A stretch of 64,000 bases of DNA from Apoda limacodes (taxonomy: Eukaryota; Arthropoda; Insecta; Lepidoptera; Limacodidae), in NCBI GenBank assembly GCA_946406115.1, contig OX291548.1, positions 11,520,373 through 11,584,372 on the forward strand. Direction: 5' to 3'. The translations under genes were made by a program, and so were the position numbers. Below are positions 23,160 to 33,901 of the stretch, piece by piece (the stretch's first letter is position 1; each line of letters begins with the position of its first letter). The notes below the pieces were generated by a model that saw only the letters and a list, made by a program, of their open reading frames with translations, was not told the origin of the DNA and ran no database searches.

Positions 23160-25525
23160 TCAAGCAAATAGATGGGAGTACAAACTCCAGTAAGGTTAGC
23201 AGCAAACGGCAGCGGCAACAAGGATGAGCTATCAACAATAACCTTGACAGCAAGAATACCAGAGTTCTTCAGTTCGAAATTCGTACATACGGTACAAAAT
23301 ACTTTAATACAAAATTTAAACTTACGAAGCGCGTTTCGCTGGACGTTCGTTATTGCTGACGTTAGTGAACCGATCATAGGCGCGGATTTTATGACACATT
23401 ACACAATTCATCAGTCGTCTTAGCAAATCCAGGTAACAGGTAGCAGCTAATATTATACAATGGACTGGTTCTTCAATAAGCACGGTATCCGAGGACCATC
23501 CCTACTATGAGTTACTTAGTCGTTTTCCTGATTTAACAAAGCAAGAATTAAGGAACAGTTGCGTCACTAGGAAGTACATCACATAGTAACCCGTTTGTGC
23601 GAAAGCCAGACCACTGCCACTGGAAAGGTATACAGCAGTAAAAAAAGGAATTTCAAATAATGCAAGAAATTGTAATATGGAAAAGAAAACAAAGGGGAAT
23701 GGGCTAGTACCTTACATGTAGTAGTAGAAAAGAACGGAAAATTGTGACCTTGCGGTGACTATAGGGCGCTCAACAAGATCACAAAGCCGGATAGATATCC
23801 GATGCCGCGTTTACAGGATTTAACATACATCCTAAATAAAAAACATACTTTTTCGCGGATAGATCTTAATAGAGCGTACCATAATATAGCAATAGCACCG
23901 AAGGACATAGAGAAAACCGCAATAATCTCACCCTTTGGCTTATTTGAATTTTCAATACTAGGGTTCGGTTTCCGCAATGGGGCTCAGACGTTCCAAAGAT
24001 TCATGAACCACTCGGTATTGCAGGGGTTAAGAGAACAACAGGCTAACAAATATAAACAGTCTAACACAGAAGAAGACGAAAGCTACGACAGCGATTTTTT
24101 CCTGTTAGGTACTTAGACGACGTAATAGTAGCCAGTAGCAGCGATGCGGAACATAAAGTACACTCAAGCAATTTTTGAAAGATTCCAGGAATGCGGTTAA
24201 ACAATTAACTTATCAAAGTGCAACTTTGGGCAGAAAAATATATAATTTTTGGGATACCAAGTCATAACGGAAGGTATTAAGCCACCAAAACCTAAAACGA
24301 TCGATCAGTTGAGAAGATTTTGAGGTATGTTAAATTTCTATCGATCGCACATCCCATATGCCGCACAAAACAAGCTGAATTGGATTAGTTTTTACATAGC
24401 AAGAAAAAAAGATAAAACCGCAATAAAATGGACTAAACAGGCAGACGAAGCCTTTGAAAAATGCAAGCAAGGACTATGTGACACAGCTTTATTAACCTAC
24501 CCGTCAGCAGATCCAATTTCGCTCCTGACAGATGCGTCAAATGAATGCGTAGGAGCGGTATTACAAAAGCTAAAATTTACAAAAAAGTTAAACGTGGCAC
24601 AAAAAACATACAGTACTTATGACAGAGAGCTGTTAGCGATCTACTTAGCAAAACAGCACTTTACATACATGATAGAAGGTCGAGAATTCACTATCTACAC
24701 CGACCATAAGCTATTGAATTTTGCATTAGCAAAGAAAAATACCCAAAAAGAAACTTCTAGGCGAGTCATGTATATATAGGCGAATTTACGACTGACATAC
24801 AGTACGTAAAGGCAAAATTAAATTTACCAGCGGATTTCTTGTGTAGGATAGAAACAATAACATGTCCTGCGACAATATACTATGAAAAGCTCGCTAAGAC
24901 AGAAAAATGATAAGGAGCTAAACGAGTTACTCATTTTACAAAATAAAATAATAAAATTAAAAAACTTCTAATACCAGGTACAGATATACCGTTTATGTGC
25001 GAAACATTAACTTCAGTTGCCAGACCATACCTATCAAAAGAATTAAGAAATAGAGTTTTCCAAAGTATACACAATATTGTCATCCAAATATAAGAGCTAA
25101 GTAAAATATACAGGCATAAATCACCACTAGGTAAGTTTTCACCATGTAATAGATGGAAACACATACATACTGACATAGTAGGCCCACTACCCACTTCTGA
25201 GGATAAGTACAGATACCTACTCATAATAGTTGATAGAACAACTGGGTGATTAGAAGCGACTCCAATGAAGGACATCATGGCCATAGCAAAAAACTTATTC
25301 GAAAATTGGATATTACGATTTGGCACACCCATGCTTATTACAACAGACCAAGGAAGACAGTTCGAAAGAAAACTATTCGCACAGCTGATGAAGTTCTGGG
25401 GGGTAGAAAGAATCAGGTGTACAGTCTGGAACTCAAAAGCAAACGGGATTAACGAGCGACACCACAGAACCCTAAAAGCAGCATTAATGGCCAAATTTAA
25501 AAAACAAAATGAGCAACGATAAAAG
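23160..25525 (+). pseudogene. Decayed Ty3/gypsy pol (protease, RT, RNase H, integrase)
   Basis: Domains appear in the usual Ty3/gypsy order in several frames. A protease segment ends in FVIADVSEPIIGADF (23172-23423 frame). Reverse transcriptase follows (23759-24119 frame; FSRIDLNRAYHNIAI and SPFGLFEFSILGFGF), and its YLDD box lies in another frame near 24108. RNase H is at 24327-24779 (LLTDASNECVGAVL, TDHKLL). Next come an H2C2-like stretch and the integrase core from about 25110, with HTDIVGPLP, TTDQGRQF and an ANGINERHHRTLK glutamate region. Frameshifts and stops break every junction. Gag is missing: the protease lies only about 80 bases after the primer-binding site, pointing to an internal deletion. 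The element is inactive. The long antisense frame 24931-25494 is its shadow. Confidence 0.85.
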
Positions 25526-25622
25526 TAAATAAAAAAAAATTAATAAATAGTAGAAATTTATTAAATTTTGTAAAAACAAAGAAATATAAAAACGAAAAAC
25601 ATACACATAAAAGCTAGGCAGG

Positions 25623-25862
25623 AGACGCCTCGATTGCAGATACGCCACGCTGAGTTAACTGCTCATTTATCCAACGGCTATGGCAACGACTATACGTATT
25701 ATAGCTTGCATACCATTATAACAAGCCGGAGAAATCCCATTCCACATTAAACGTTATTGATGGTAGGTTCAGAAGTCTGTTGCTGGGATACACCGCCACT
25801 GTTACTGCCGCCACTTGAAGCATTTTGTACTAAGACAACATCTTCTTCTTTAGTAGTGTAGT
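25623..25862 (-). pseudogene. Antisense small retroelement-type ORF remnant
   Basis: Read on the minus strand, one frame carries an acidic-hydrophobic segment with EEDVVLVQNASSGG from about 25842. After a frame change it ends in RWINEQLTQRGVSAIE followed by a stop near 25623. I associate this layout (an EE-x-VV-x-VQN start, a membrane-like middle, a basic RWI tail) with a small protein found in lepidopteran LTR retroelements, but this is from memory of similar sequences and unconfirmed. It runs opposite to the adjacent gypsy pol, so it would belong to a second, inverted element. Confidence 0.35.
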
Positions 25863-25941
25863 TTAGTTACCTATGTTATGATGATATTATAGAATAAAGT
25901 TGAATGATATTATTATAAATAAAATATTGTATATTAAATAG

Positions 25942-26073
25942 TTAGAAGAACGTGTTAAACAAGATTTTGAATTACCAGTGATAATGCAATTAGCACGTAG
26001 TAGGGATTATCTAAAAGAATGTGTTAGAATACAGATCATTTGTAGTACAATAAACATACCCGAACATAGATAG
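25942..26073 (+). other. Short coding-looking frame, unrecognised
   Basis: Between two stops lies a 43-codon frame, LEERVKQDFELPVIMQLARS and onward, ending in a TAG at 26071. Its composition is more protein-like than the A/T-rich surroundings. There is no ATG at its start and no domain I recognise. It may be the tail of a retroelement protein. Confidence 0.25.
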
Positions 26074-26428
26074 AACATATCGAAGGTTATCTAAATTAAA
26101 AATTTAACATACAGCTAGTTAGACATAATTAACATTAATAGATACAGGTAATTAATATTTTTGTTATGTGTAAAATGGTATTGTAAAATGTAATTAATAT
26201 TAGGTATTTTGAGATACAACTTTAACCCGTTACAACTACACATTTATCCTCTTTTCAAACGCATGGGTCAACTTACTATTAGAACAATTAAGACATAAGG
26301 TCCACAGGCAACTTATCACCTTTTGACTTGTTTTAAAATAGCAGGTTCCACTTAGCGTAAGTTTTGTTCACAAAATTTAAACAAACAATATGGCCGTTCA
26401 CTATTTGACAGCGCACCCACTGCTCTAA

Positions 26429-26700
26429 TTAAGTGGCGTTTTGTTTACCGACATAATTTACATTATGCGCTTAATGTCCAAAATCCAACCAAAGAGAATG
26501 AGCTAAAATTTGTACAGTGTGTCGTACAGGATTTATGTCTTTTTAACTTGACTAGATTATGACATTAAACGCATTGTTACGAGGAAGTGCAGCCAATGCG
26601 TTGAATGCGGTCCAGCAGTGGCGTAATAGCGCATTAATTTTTGGTCAACGGAACGATCGCATTTAATGCGTATAATGCTTGTCAACAAAACGCCCCTTTA
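26429..26700 (+). mobile_element. MITE with 'GGCGTTTTGTTGAC'-type inverted ends, copy 1
   Basis: The left end is AAGTGGCGTTTTGTTTACCG and the right end the reverse complement of TAAAGGGGCGTTTTGTTGAC. A second copy lies inverted at 53231-53388 and shares CGACATAAT, CCAAAGAGAAT and ATGTCTTTTTAACTTG. The internal sequence is rich in ATGCG phrases and non-coding. Confidence 0.6.
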
Positions 26701-26989
26701 CTTACTGACTCAGTTCATCTGAAGGATCTCAGCAAGCGAGTCATTGACTTTCAAAAATGCGACCTTGCAAACATACCAGTATAGCACATATTTTCGTAAT
26801 ATTGACCTCGTTCAGGGGTTACCTAACTTAATAGTGTCTGATTGTCGGTAGTATATTATAAACAGTGTCATCATTGCAATGAAAGTATAAGAAGGTAACA
26901 AATAGGTAGATATAGCTTTGCCATGTCCGTCCGTATGTCGCAGCCATACCATGCCAATTTATTCAGAAACTATAAAAGTTACAAAGCTG

Positions 26990-27170
26990 TAATTGGGCAA
27001 ACATACTCACGTATATATAGCATTAATTACACCGGAAACAAAAAATATTTTTGACAAGTTATTGATTTTGCCAAAAAAATAATCAAGGGTGCCTCCCATA
27101 TATGTTAAGTGGTGTTAAAAAAAACCTCATTGAGTGGTTTTCATCATTGAATATAAAATTTAAGATCAGT
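26990..27170. other. Spacer between repeats
   Basis: There is no gene. The stretch 27080-27170 may be the unmatched edge of the reversed element that follows. Confidence 0.3.
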
Positions 27171-27171
27171 A

Positions 27172-27705
27172 TCCAAATGGCAAAAAACGGAACCCTTATA
27201 GATTCGTCATGTCTTTCTGTCTGTCTGTCCGTCCGTATGACACAGTCATTATTTTCCGAAACTATAAGGACTATACTGTTGAAACTTGGTAAGTAGATGT
27301 ATTCTGTGAACCGCATTAAAATTTTTGCACAAAATTTGAAAAAAAAAACAGTAAATTTTTGGGGTCCCTATACTTAGAACTGAATAGTTTGCGCGAGAGA
27401 CACTTCCAAAGTGTGTGTGTGTGTGTGTCCCCTCCCTGTAACTTCTAAAATAAGAGAATGATAAAACTAAAAAAATATATGATGTACATTACCATGCAAA
27501 ATTCCACCGAAAATTGGTTCGAACAAGATCTAGTTAGTAGTTTTTTTTTAATACGTCATAAATCGTCAACCGCAATTTACCTGTCATTCAGTCAACTCAA
27601 ATATAAAAATATTTTCGTTTGTGTTTGTAGATTACATAAATGGTACGGAACCCTCGGTGCGCGAGTCCAACTCGCACTTGGCCGGTTTTTTTTTATAGTT
27701 CTTTA
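27172..27705 (-). mobile_element. Inverted copy of the 10.2-kb non-autonomous element
   Basis: It starts on the plus strand with AATGGCAAAAAACGGAACCC and ends CTCGCACTTGGCCGGTTTTT. The body is the reverse complement of 10208-10832 and includes TTTGCGCGAGAGACACTTCC. A GT dinucleotide run (about 27411-27428) has expanded inside, at the place where the other copies read as a short plain stretch. Frames at 27083-27316 and 27458-27724 are by-products. Confidence 0.75.
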
Positions 27706-28034
27706 CAATGACGTCGCGTTTTGAAGCATTTGGCTAAAGTAAAAACTTAAGTGGTGTTAGTACCTAATTATAAAAATATTTTTATGACACATATAACTCA
27801 ACCAATTTGGTTTAAATAAGACATGAATTCGTAACGTATTATTGTTAAACGCCGCGCGCCGTCAAATTTCTTTATACGAAATTAATTTTGCCATAATCTC
27901 GAAAGTTTACTAAATTTTACTTAACATTTTGATTTTTAAAAAAAGAACAAAATTTAAGAGCTCGGCGGTTTTGGTTTTGCAAAGGAATTTCTTGTATGGA
28001 GAAACTTCAAAATAATATAAATATAATCTATAGA

Positions 28035-29482
28035 TATAAAAGACTTTGTCCTAAATGACTGACGGATCAACGCACAGCCTAAACCGCTGATCGTAGAGGC
28101 CTGAAACTTGGAGGGTGTGTTCTTTGTATGACGTAGGCATCCGATAAGAAAGAATCCTCCAAAAGGATCAAGTGAGAGTCGGACTCGCGCAATAAGGGTA
28201 AACCGAGTTTAATGAAATTTTGGTAAGTTGTTATACACACGATGGGATATGATGCTGAGAAAGAAAAAAATAATCAAGTGAAAGTCGGACTCGCGCAATA
28301 AGGGTAAACAGATTGTAATGAAATTTTGGTAAGTTGTTATGCACACGCCGGGGAAGGTTACGGAGAAAAAAAATGGGTCAAATGCGAGTCGGACTCGCGC
28401 AATATGGGTTAACCGAGTTTAATGAAATTTTGGTAAGTTGTTATGCACACGGCGGGGAAGGTTTCTGAATTAGTACAACCCTTTCAAAATAGGTAGGTGC
28501 GGCAGGTGTAAAAAAGAGGGGGCAAAGTTTGTATGGGACAACGTGATTCATTGGTGCAATCTACTTTAAATTTTGCATAAACCTTTTTAACAGAATTGCT
28601 GGAATTGCTGTTTCGTATTTTATTGAAATTCATCCCCTAACGGGGTTAAAAAGGGGTAGAAAGTTATTTTAGCGGTGATTTGCTTCGAAGTTGATATCAA
28701 TACTCCTTAGTGCTTTTAATTTAAATTACATTTTATTTTAACACGTGTTTAAAAATAAATCCGATTTTATTAAAAAAAGGTTGAACTGACTTAAAAACAT
28801 AAGCAGATACTCTTTAAAATTGGAATGTCTCGAAAGTGACCGTACTATATTAGTAACTCATTTGCAGGTTTCTAAGCTAAAAGAGGTTATGCACTACTTA
28901 GGTCTTTGATTTTTTGTGTATAATAATACTTATAGTATTCTTTTTCTACCTATATACCTACGAGTACCAACATATAAAATGCTTTGTCCTGAATGACTGA
29001 CTGACGGATCCACGCACAGCCTACACCGCTGATCGTGGAACTTGGAGGGTGTGTTCTTTGTATGACGTAGGCATCCGATAAGAAAGAATCCTCCAAAAGG
29101 ATCAAGTGAGATTCGGACTCGCGCAATAAGGGTAAACCGAGTTTAATGAAATTTTGGTAAGTTGTTATACACACGATGGGATATGATGCTGAGAAAGAAA
29201 AAAAGAATCAAGTGAAGGTCGGACTCGCGCAATAAGGGTAAACAGATTGTAATGAAATTTTGGTAAGTTGTTATGCACACGCCGGGGAAGGTTACGGAGA
29301 AAAAAAATGGGTCAAATGCGAGTCGGACTCGCGCAATAAGGGTTAACCGAGTTTAATGAAATTTTGGTAAGTTGTTATGCACACGGAGGGGAAGGTTTCT
29401 GAATTAGTACAACCCTTTCAAAATAGGTAGGTGCGGCAGGTGTTTTTAAAAAAAAAACAACGTTCGCCGGGTCAGCTAGTAA
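28035..29482 (+). mobile_element. Helitron-like repeat with a 470-bp internal duplication
   Basis: The segment at 28035-28509 recurs almost unchanged at 28972-29443. Each copy begins with a TTGTCCTRAATGACTGAC phrase and CGCACAGCC, and holds three roughly 110-base tandem units with GAGTCGGACTCGCGCAATA, GTTTAATGAAATTTTGGTAA and GTTGTTATRCACAC. The interval contains CCCCTAACGGGGTTAAAAAG. The run ends CGCCGGGTCAGCTAGT, a CTAG-T end like those of non-autonomous Helitrons. No helicase is encoded. Confidence 0.6.
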
Positions 29483-29620
29483 AGAATAAAACCCAAGCAC
29501 TTAGTTTTTTGTTATTTAGAAAAAAAAAACAACGGAATTTCGAAGAATATGGCAAATCAATTTTGTATGAAAAAATCTTCGGCGTTCACCCGTTAAAGCT
29601 CTATCATAATAAATAGTTTT

Positions 29621-29870
29621 TGGACATTACACACAGGGCCGTCTGGTCCCAAACTAAACAAAACTTGTGCTATGGATACCAGACAACGGATACAAATACA
29701 TAGGTATATATACTTTTTTCGGAAAAAACATATATATCAGATACTTAGAAAACACCCAGTCTCAAGGCAAACAAAAAATAAATATTTCTCTTGTGCGGGA
29801 ATCGAACCCGCGCCCCTCGATTAAGGATTCAAGACATTGCCCACTGAGCCACGGAGCCAACAACTATAAC
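29621..29870 (-). repeat. tRNA-derived SINE, family 1, copy 2 (minus strand)
   Basis: On the minus strand the head reads GGCTCCGTGGCTCAGTGGGC (A-box region), and later GCGGGTTCGATTCCCGCAC (B box; plus strand 29797-29815). The body and the GGACATTACACACAG end match copy 1 at 9718-9962. This is the best-preserved head in the window. Confidence 0.85.
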
Positions 29871-29890
29871 CAACCGACAATACGAAGTTA

Positions 29891-30309
29891 GGCGCGTTCG
29901 TTTTGGAATTAAGAGTTCACGCTTTTAATAACGCCAGTTGTGCCACCGACACCTATCGTTCGTGTAGCTTTGAAACGTTACTAACAAAATCTTTAGTTGT
30001 GAAAATTGCAAAACAAACGGTTGACGTACATACACTACGATAAAACACACACACTACCATAAATAATGAATATGTACATAGACAGTTTGCACAGAGTATT
30101 ATTTAGCACAAAAACCCCACCTCTTGACATGGGTCTAAAGTTTCATTTTTCTGTGGCAAAAGTGACAAAAATTTCGTAAACGAACGCATGACAGTTTGTT
30201 ACAGATGATACTAAAATTTTGATATTTTTGACACTAATGCAAAACGAACGTATGACAGATGACAAAGTCAACGAAAATAATGACTCTGCATCCCAAAACG
30301 AACGCGGCC
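29891..30309 (+). mobile_element. TTA-flanked MITE, copy B
   Basis: The left end GGCGCGTTCGTTTTGGAATT and the right end ATCCCAAAACGAACGCGGCC are inverted. The left flank is TTA (29888-29890) and the right flank TGA (30310-30312), a one-base departure from a perfect duplication. The interior matches copy A at 1220-1690 without its tandem duplication. It inserted 20 bases beyond SINE copy 2. Confidence 0.7.
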
Positions 30310-30312
30310 TGA

Positions 30313-31080
30313 CACTACACTAACCAAAATATTGTATTTCGGATGATGACTCCATATCCGTAAGTAGTTTCTCAATTCACCAAAAACGAGCGGTCCTAAT
30401 TTAGCACGTCACGAACCAGTAATTCGCATATAAAGCACCCGAAAGACCTTCATAAGCCCCGTGACTTATTTCGTGACCATTCCTCTATACACACGGTGAA
30501 GCCAGTAACCAAGCTCGTGACAAACTTCGTAAGCAAACAACTTTTGTATCATGCAATTCAACCAAATATACATTGATAGGTACTGGTCTGATTACAGGGT
30601 TCTCGCTGTCAAGAAGAGAATTTCGAAATACTTAAGCATATAGTAAAATGGCTAAGAAATGGGTGAATAGAAGCATCGTTGCCTATAGTCACGTTTTCAA
30701 GTCGATTTGTGGGTATTCATTAGAAGGCTGGTTATCCATTGACAAGTGATAGATTGATTGTGGAACACTTATCGCTGCTATAGTATTTATTGATGGTGCT
30801 TGAACTGAAATTGTAGACGGTACACGCATGAGAAATTACTTTGGAGAATAGAATCTTGGATTTGTATGTATGTATGAATTAATGGTTTTTTGTCTCACGT
30901 AAACTTAAAATTATTGTATCAAGTTTTTGACAGACACATTGTAAGGATCCAAATGTTCTAAGCCTACCCAGAAACTTCCATTAACTTTATAAAGGATTTT
31001 TCTATAGAAATGACTGAATAGTAGTAAAGGGATATAATACACATATACACTAATATATTGTAAACAATAGAGTTACTGTG
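30313..31080. other. Intergenic, no gene seen
   Basis: I see no supported coding frame and no recognisable repeat. The short patch GTATGTATGTATGAATTAAT near 30863 is simple sequence. Confidence 0.4.
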
Positions 31081-31084
31081 TTAG

Positions 31085-31390
31085 TTAATTGACTAAGGAT
31101 CGTCTGCCTCCCGCCTCATCAGATCCTCCAGGTTTTCATTATGTTGTAGAAGTAGTCTACTTCTACAACATACTCTCTCTCTTATACATAAAACTTCTAC
31201 AACTTCTACTTCAAGTAGATAGTGATAATAACTGCATAGGTGTGCCAAGTTTCAACAGAATCGGTTCACAGGTGAAAATTCTGTACTTAGGTCAATCTAA
31301 CATCATCTATTTTTCTAACCTTGGAAGTTCACCCTATCCACCAAAAAAGATTCATCAAAACCGGACTGCTCTATAAAAAGGTAGGCCCAA
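31085..31390 (+). repeat. Dispersed repeat with an embedded perfect palindrome
   Basis: Phrases such as GGATCGTCTGCCTCCCGCCT and GTGCCAAGTTTCAACAGAAT belong to a dispersed lepidopteran repeat type. At 31141-31171 a perfect 15-base-arm palindrome (ATGTTGTAGAAGTAG with its complement around one T) is embedded. The open frame 31089-31376 crosses the repeat and has no domain. Confidence 0.5.
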
Positions 31391-31675
31391 ACATCCATAA
31401 CAAAATATATACAATCGAATTAGTAACCTCCTCCTTTTGACGGTTAAAAAGTAAAATGACGCGGGTAAATTTATTATAAATGAGACACCAGCTAGTCCAT
31501 ACTACGTGATTTAATAAATCCAAAAATGAGTTTGAGACTCATCGCGCTGCTGTACCGTTAACAATTTACACATAACTCTTGGGCCCATAATAGAGTAACA
31601 TACTTTGTCCAAGTTTGTCAATAGTTTCCCAAGCAAATTGTGCGTTTAAATTTGTTGTGTCAACAAATACATGTA

Positions 31676-31860
31676 GGGTCGGGTTTAAGGGGAGCGACCT
31701 GGGCGGCTGCCCGGGGCGCTGGGGCCTAGAGAGCGCCGTTCGCTTAACCATGTTTTTTATACCACTATGGTGACAAACTAGCTTACGATCTGCCGAAACT
31801 CGCTGAGGATTGACCACAACGAGCAGCGCCCGGTTCTCCACTGTCCGGGCAGCGAATCCT
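31676..31860. repeat. Nested GC-rich repeat fragments
   Basis: GGGCGGCTGCCCGGGGCGCT (31706-31725) is a GC-rich repeat scrap. It is followed by TTTTTTATACCACTATGGTG (31752-), the head of the dispersed repeat at 2811. The minus-strand frame 31566-31841 spans both and is not a gene. Confidence 0.5.
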
Positions 31861-31880
31861 CAAAGAACTCTGGCAACCTT

Positions 31881-32983
31881 AGGGAAGACCGGGTACAATA
31901 GTAACACTTTACACATTTCATTTGATTTCGGTTAGTCTAATATTCATACGGTTAAATTGACATAGACACATATAATTTTTGTCTATGCTTTACAAAAACA
32001 GATATTCTTGACTATGATATTAATTGTTTATAATAATAATTAAAAATGCTAAGTCATTTCTTACTTTCGTCCTCAGGGTCAGATCGAAAGTAACACGCCA
32101 CGGGTCAAAAGTTACATTGTAACATATACTGCGCATTTGGTACATAAGCAATTAAACCAATTTTGAGATAAAGAAAACAATTTTTTTGTTTGTATTAATG
32201 ATTGTAAAAAGCATAAAATAATATTTTTTTCTAACACGTAACAAACAATTTTTTTTTGTAATATATTTCTCATTCTCGCTCTAACCAGTTAATTGGGCTT
32301 GTTTTTTTAATTTTTAATTGTTTATCTATTAGCTTTGACAATTTTGTTGAAAGTGGAGAGAAGCTTAAGCAATTCTATTGGAAAGACCAGTACAAGTCTT
32401 AACAGCAAATAGTTTAATAAATATTATTAATGTGATATGTATAACATTCAGTTTTCTTACTAGTGCTATAACGTTTTTTTATTAAAATTGCCAATGGCGA
32501 CTTTTTTATGGACTTCACTAACAGCATTGCAATTCTTTGTTTATCTCAGTGTAAGTTATGTAAGTGTTTACATAAAAAGCATGTTACTTTTATCCCCGTT
32601 ATGTAATGTTACTTTCAATCAATTATTTGTAAATAATCACGTAATAACCTTAAAACTTAATGTGCTTTAAATAAAACAATTATGATCATGTACAAGCAAA
32701 CTAATGGAGCATCAAAAGAAATAGCCACAAAGATATACACATCTCCTTCGTAAACACTAAGTTAATAAAAGTAAACAATCGTACTTTCAGGGCGTAAAAA
32801 CACATTTCGTCTTTTAATACAACACACAAAACAGAGATACGCGTGGAAACCGATTTCAGGCATGGGAAGTGTTACAAACTAACCCTCAATGGCCGCGAGC
32901 AGTTATTAGACCATTAGACAAATCTACAGAGCGTTTGTTACTTTCGACCTGCCGCGCCGTTACTTTTGTACCCGGTCTCCCCT
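31881..32983. mobile_element. 1.1-kb element with 'GGGGAGACCGGGTACAA' inverted ends
   Basis: The left end AGGGAAGACCGGGTACAATA, then GTAAC, pairs with the right end GTTACTTTTGTACCCGGTCT then CCCCT. Between them are related motifs such as GATCGAAAGTAAC, TCAAAAGTTACATTG and GTTACTTTCGACCTG. Inside, a plus-strand frame at 32494 (MATFLWTSLTALQFFVYLS) runs to a GTAAGT at 32551, which could be a chance or element-encoded signal-like peptide. No transposase is seen. The target-site duplication is unclear. Confidence 0.55.
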
Positions 32984-33109
32984 ACTCATAACCATCACAA
33001 CACTACTCAATTTTAGCGTTATTGTGGCCGCGGTTTTCTTTAAGGCGAAGGTACCTCCCCAGTTCGGTACATTGTTTATTAGGGGTGGTAAGAGTAAATT
33101 AGTTATGAG

Positions 33110-33305
33110 ATGCTATTTAGAAGCCTAAGGCCGAAAGTTATAATGACTCAAATTTTTTAATTTCCGTACCACCCGTGTTACACAGAATGTTTTTCATCAC
33201 ATTTGCGAGAAAATAAATAAAAATATAAGGTTAATAAATTAATAAACTCACCTAAACACAGTTTAAATGGCAGGAATAGGAGTAGAGAAAACAACGCCAG
33301 ATGAA
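33110..33305 (-). repeat. Second copy of the 19.0-kb repeat
   Basis: It shares TTTCCGTACCACCCGTGTTA, CACAGAATGTTTTTCATCAC and TTTGCGAG with 18960-19215. The hydrophobic frame (FSLLLFLPFKLCL) is also similar and is followed by GTGAGT on the minus strand, but no in-frame ATG remains upstream. Confidence 0.55.
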
Positions 33306-33901
33306 CGGCTATCTAGAGAATTTATGAATTAAAAGTTTTGGCTGAAGTTAAAGCTGTTGTTCGCTTGTAGTGTGCGCTTGGTTCATATTTTTAACCGGGA
33401 GCTTTTGTACCTATATACTTCATAGAATTGGCGCGTCACTACCGCCCGTAAGTTTTTTGAACACGCGATTTGCGTAATACTACTATACTTATAATATACG
33501 AATTATGTTCGATGGCTAGTTTCTACCAGCAAGCCAAATTTTCGGAATAATAAAATAAGAACCGACAAGTAACAGGTTTAGAACTTGCGAAGGCTATAAT
33601 ATAATTCGTATATGAGAAACTAGCCAAGTCAGACCTTAGGCTACAATATATTATCCTAAGTTATAAGAAGAAATGATATTTTATGTTATAAATAGATTTC
33701 AGGACTGACCATTGAACTTGGCACCCATTTAGATCACACTTCTTTTGTCGTTGAAGTCAACATCCAAGGCATATATCATTATATTGAACTTGGCTCTCAT
33801 TTCACATTTATGTTTTTGATGGGATTTCATTACTTTTTGTACATAAATAATTAGTAGGTACTTATTTATTACAAAATTTATACCAATTGGTTTTTGTTAA
33901 A

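Noticed and set aside
24931..25494. 187-codon minus-strand open frame, one of the longest in the window
   Set aside because: It is antisense to the integrase remnant of the gypsy element; the plus-strand reading has the recognised motifs.
28035..29443. CRISPR-like array, because short identical blocks recur at regular spacing
   Set aside because: The units are contiguous, about 110 bases long, part of a eukaryotic dispersed repeat, and have no unique spacers.
29797..29871. tRNA gene
   Set aside because: A and B boxes are present, but the acceptor stem does not pair and the sequence continues into a SINE body shared by three other copies.
32494..32550. Possible first exon (signal peptide MATFLWTSLTALQFF) for the gene at 39235
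   Set aside because: The phase would fit, but it lies inside the 31881-32983 inverted-end element and would put two hydrophobic segments in a row.
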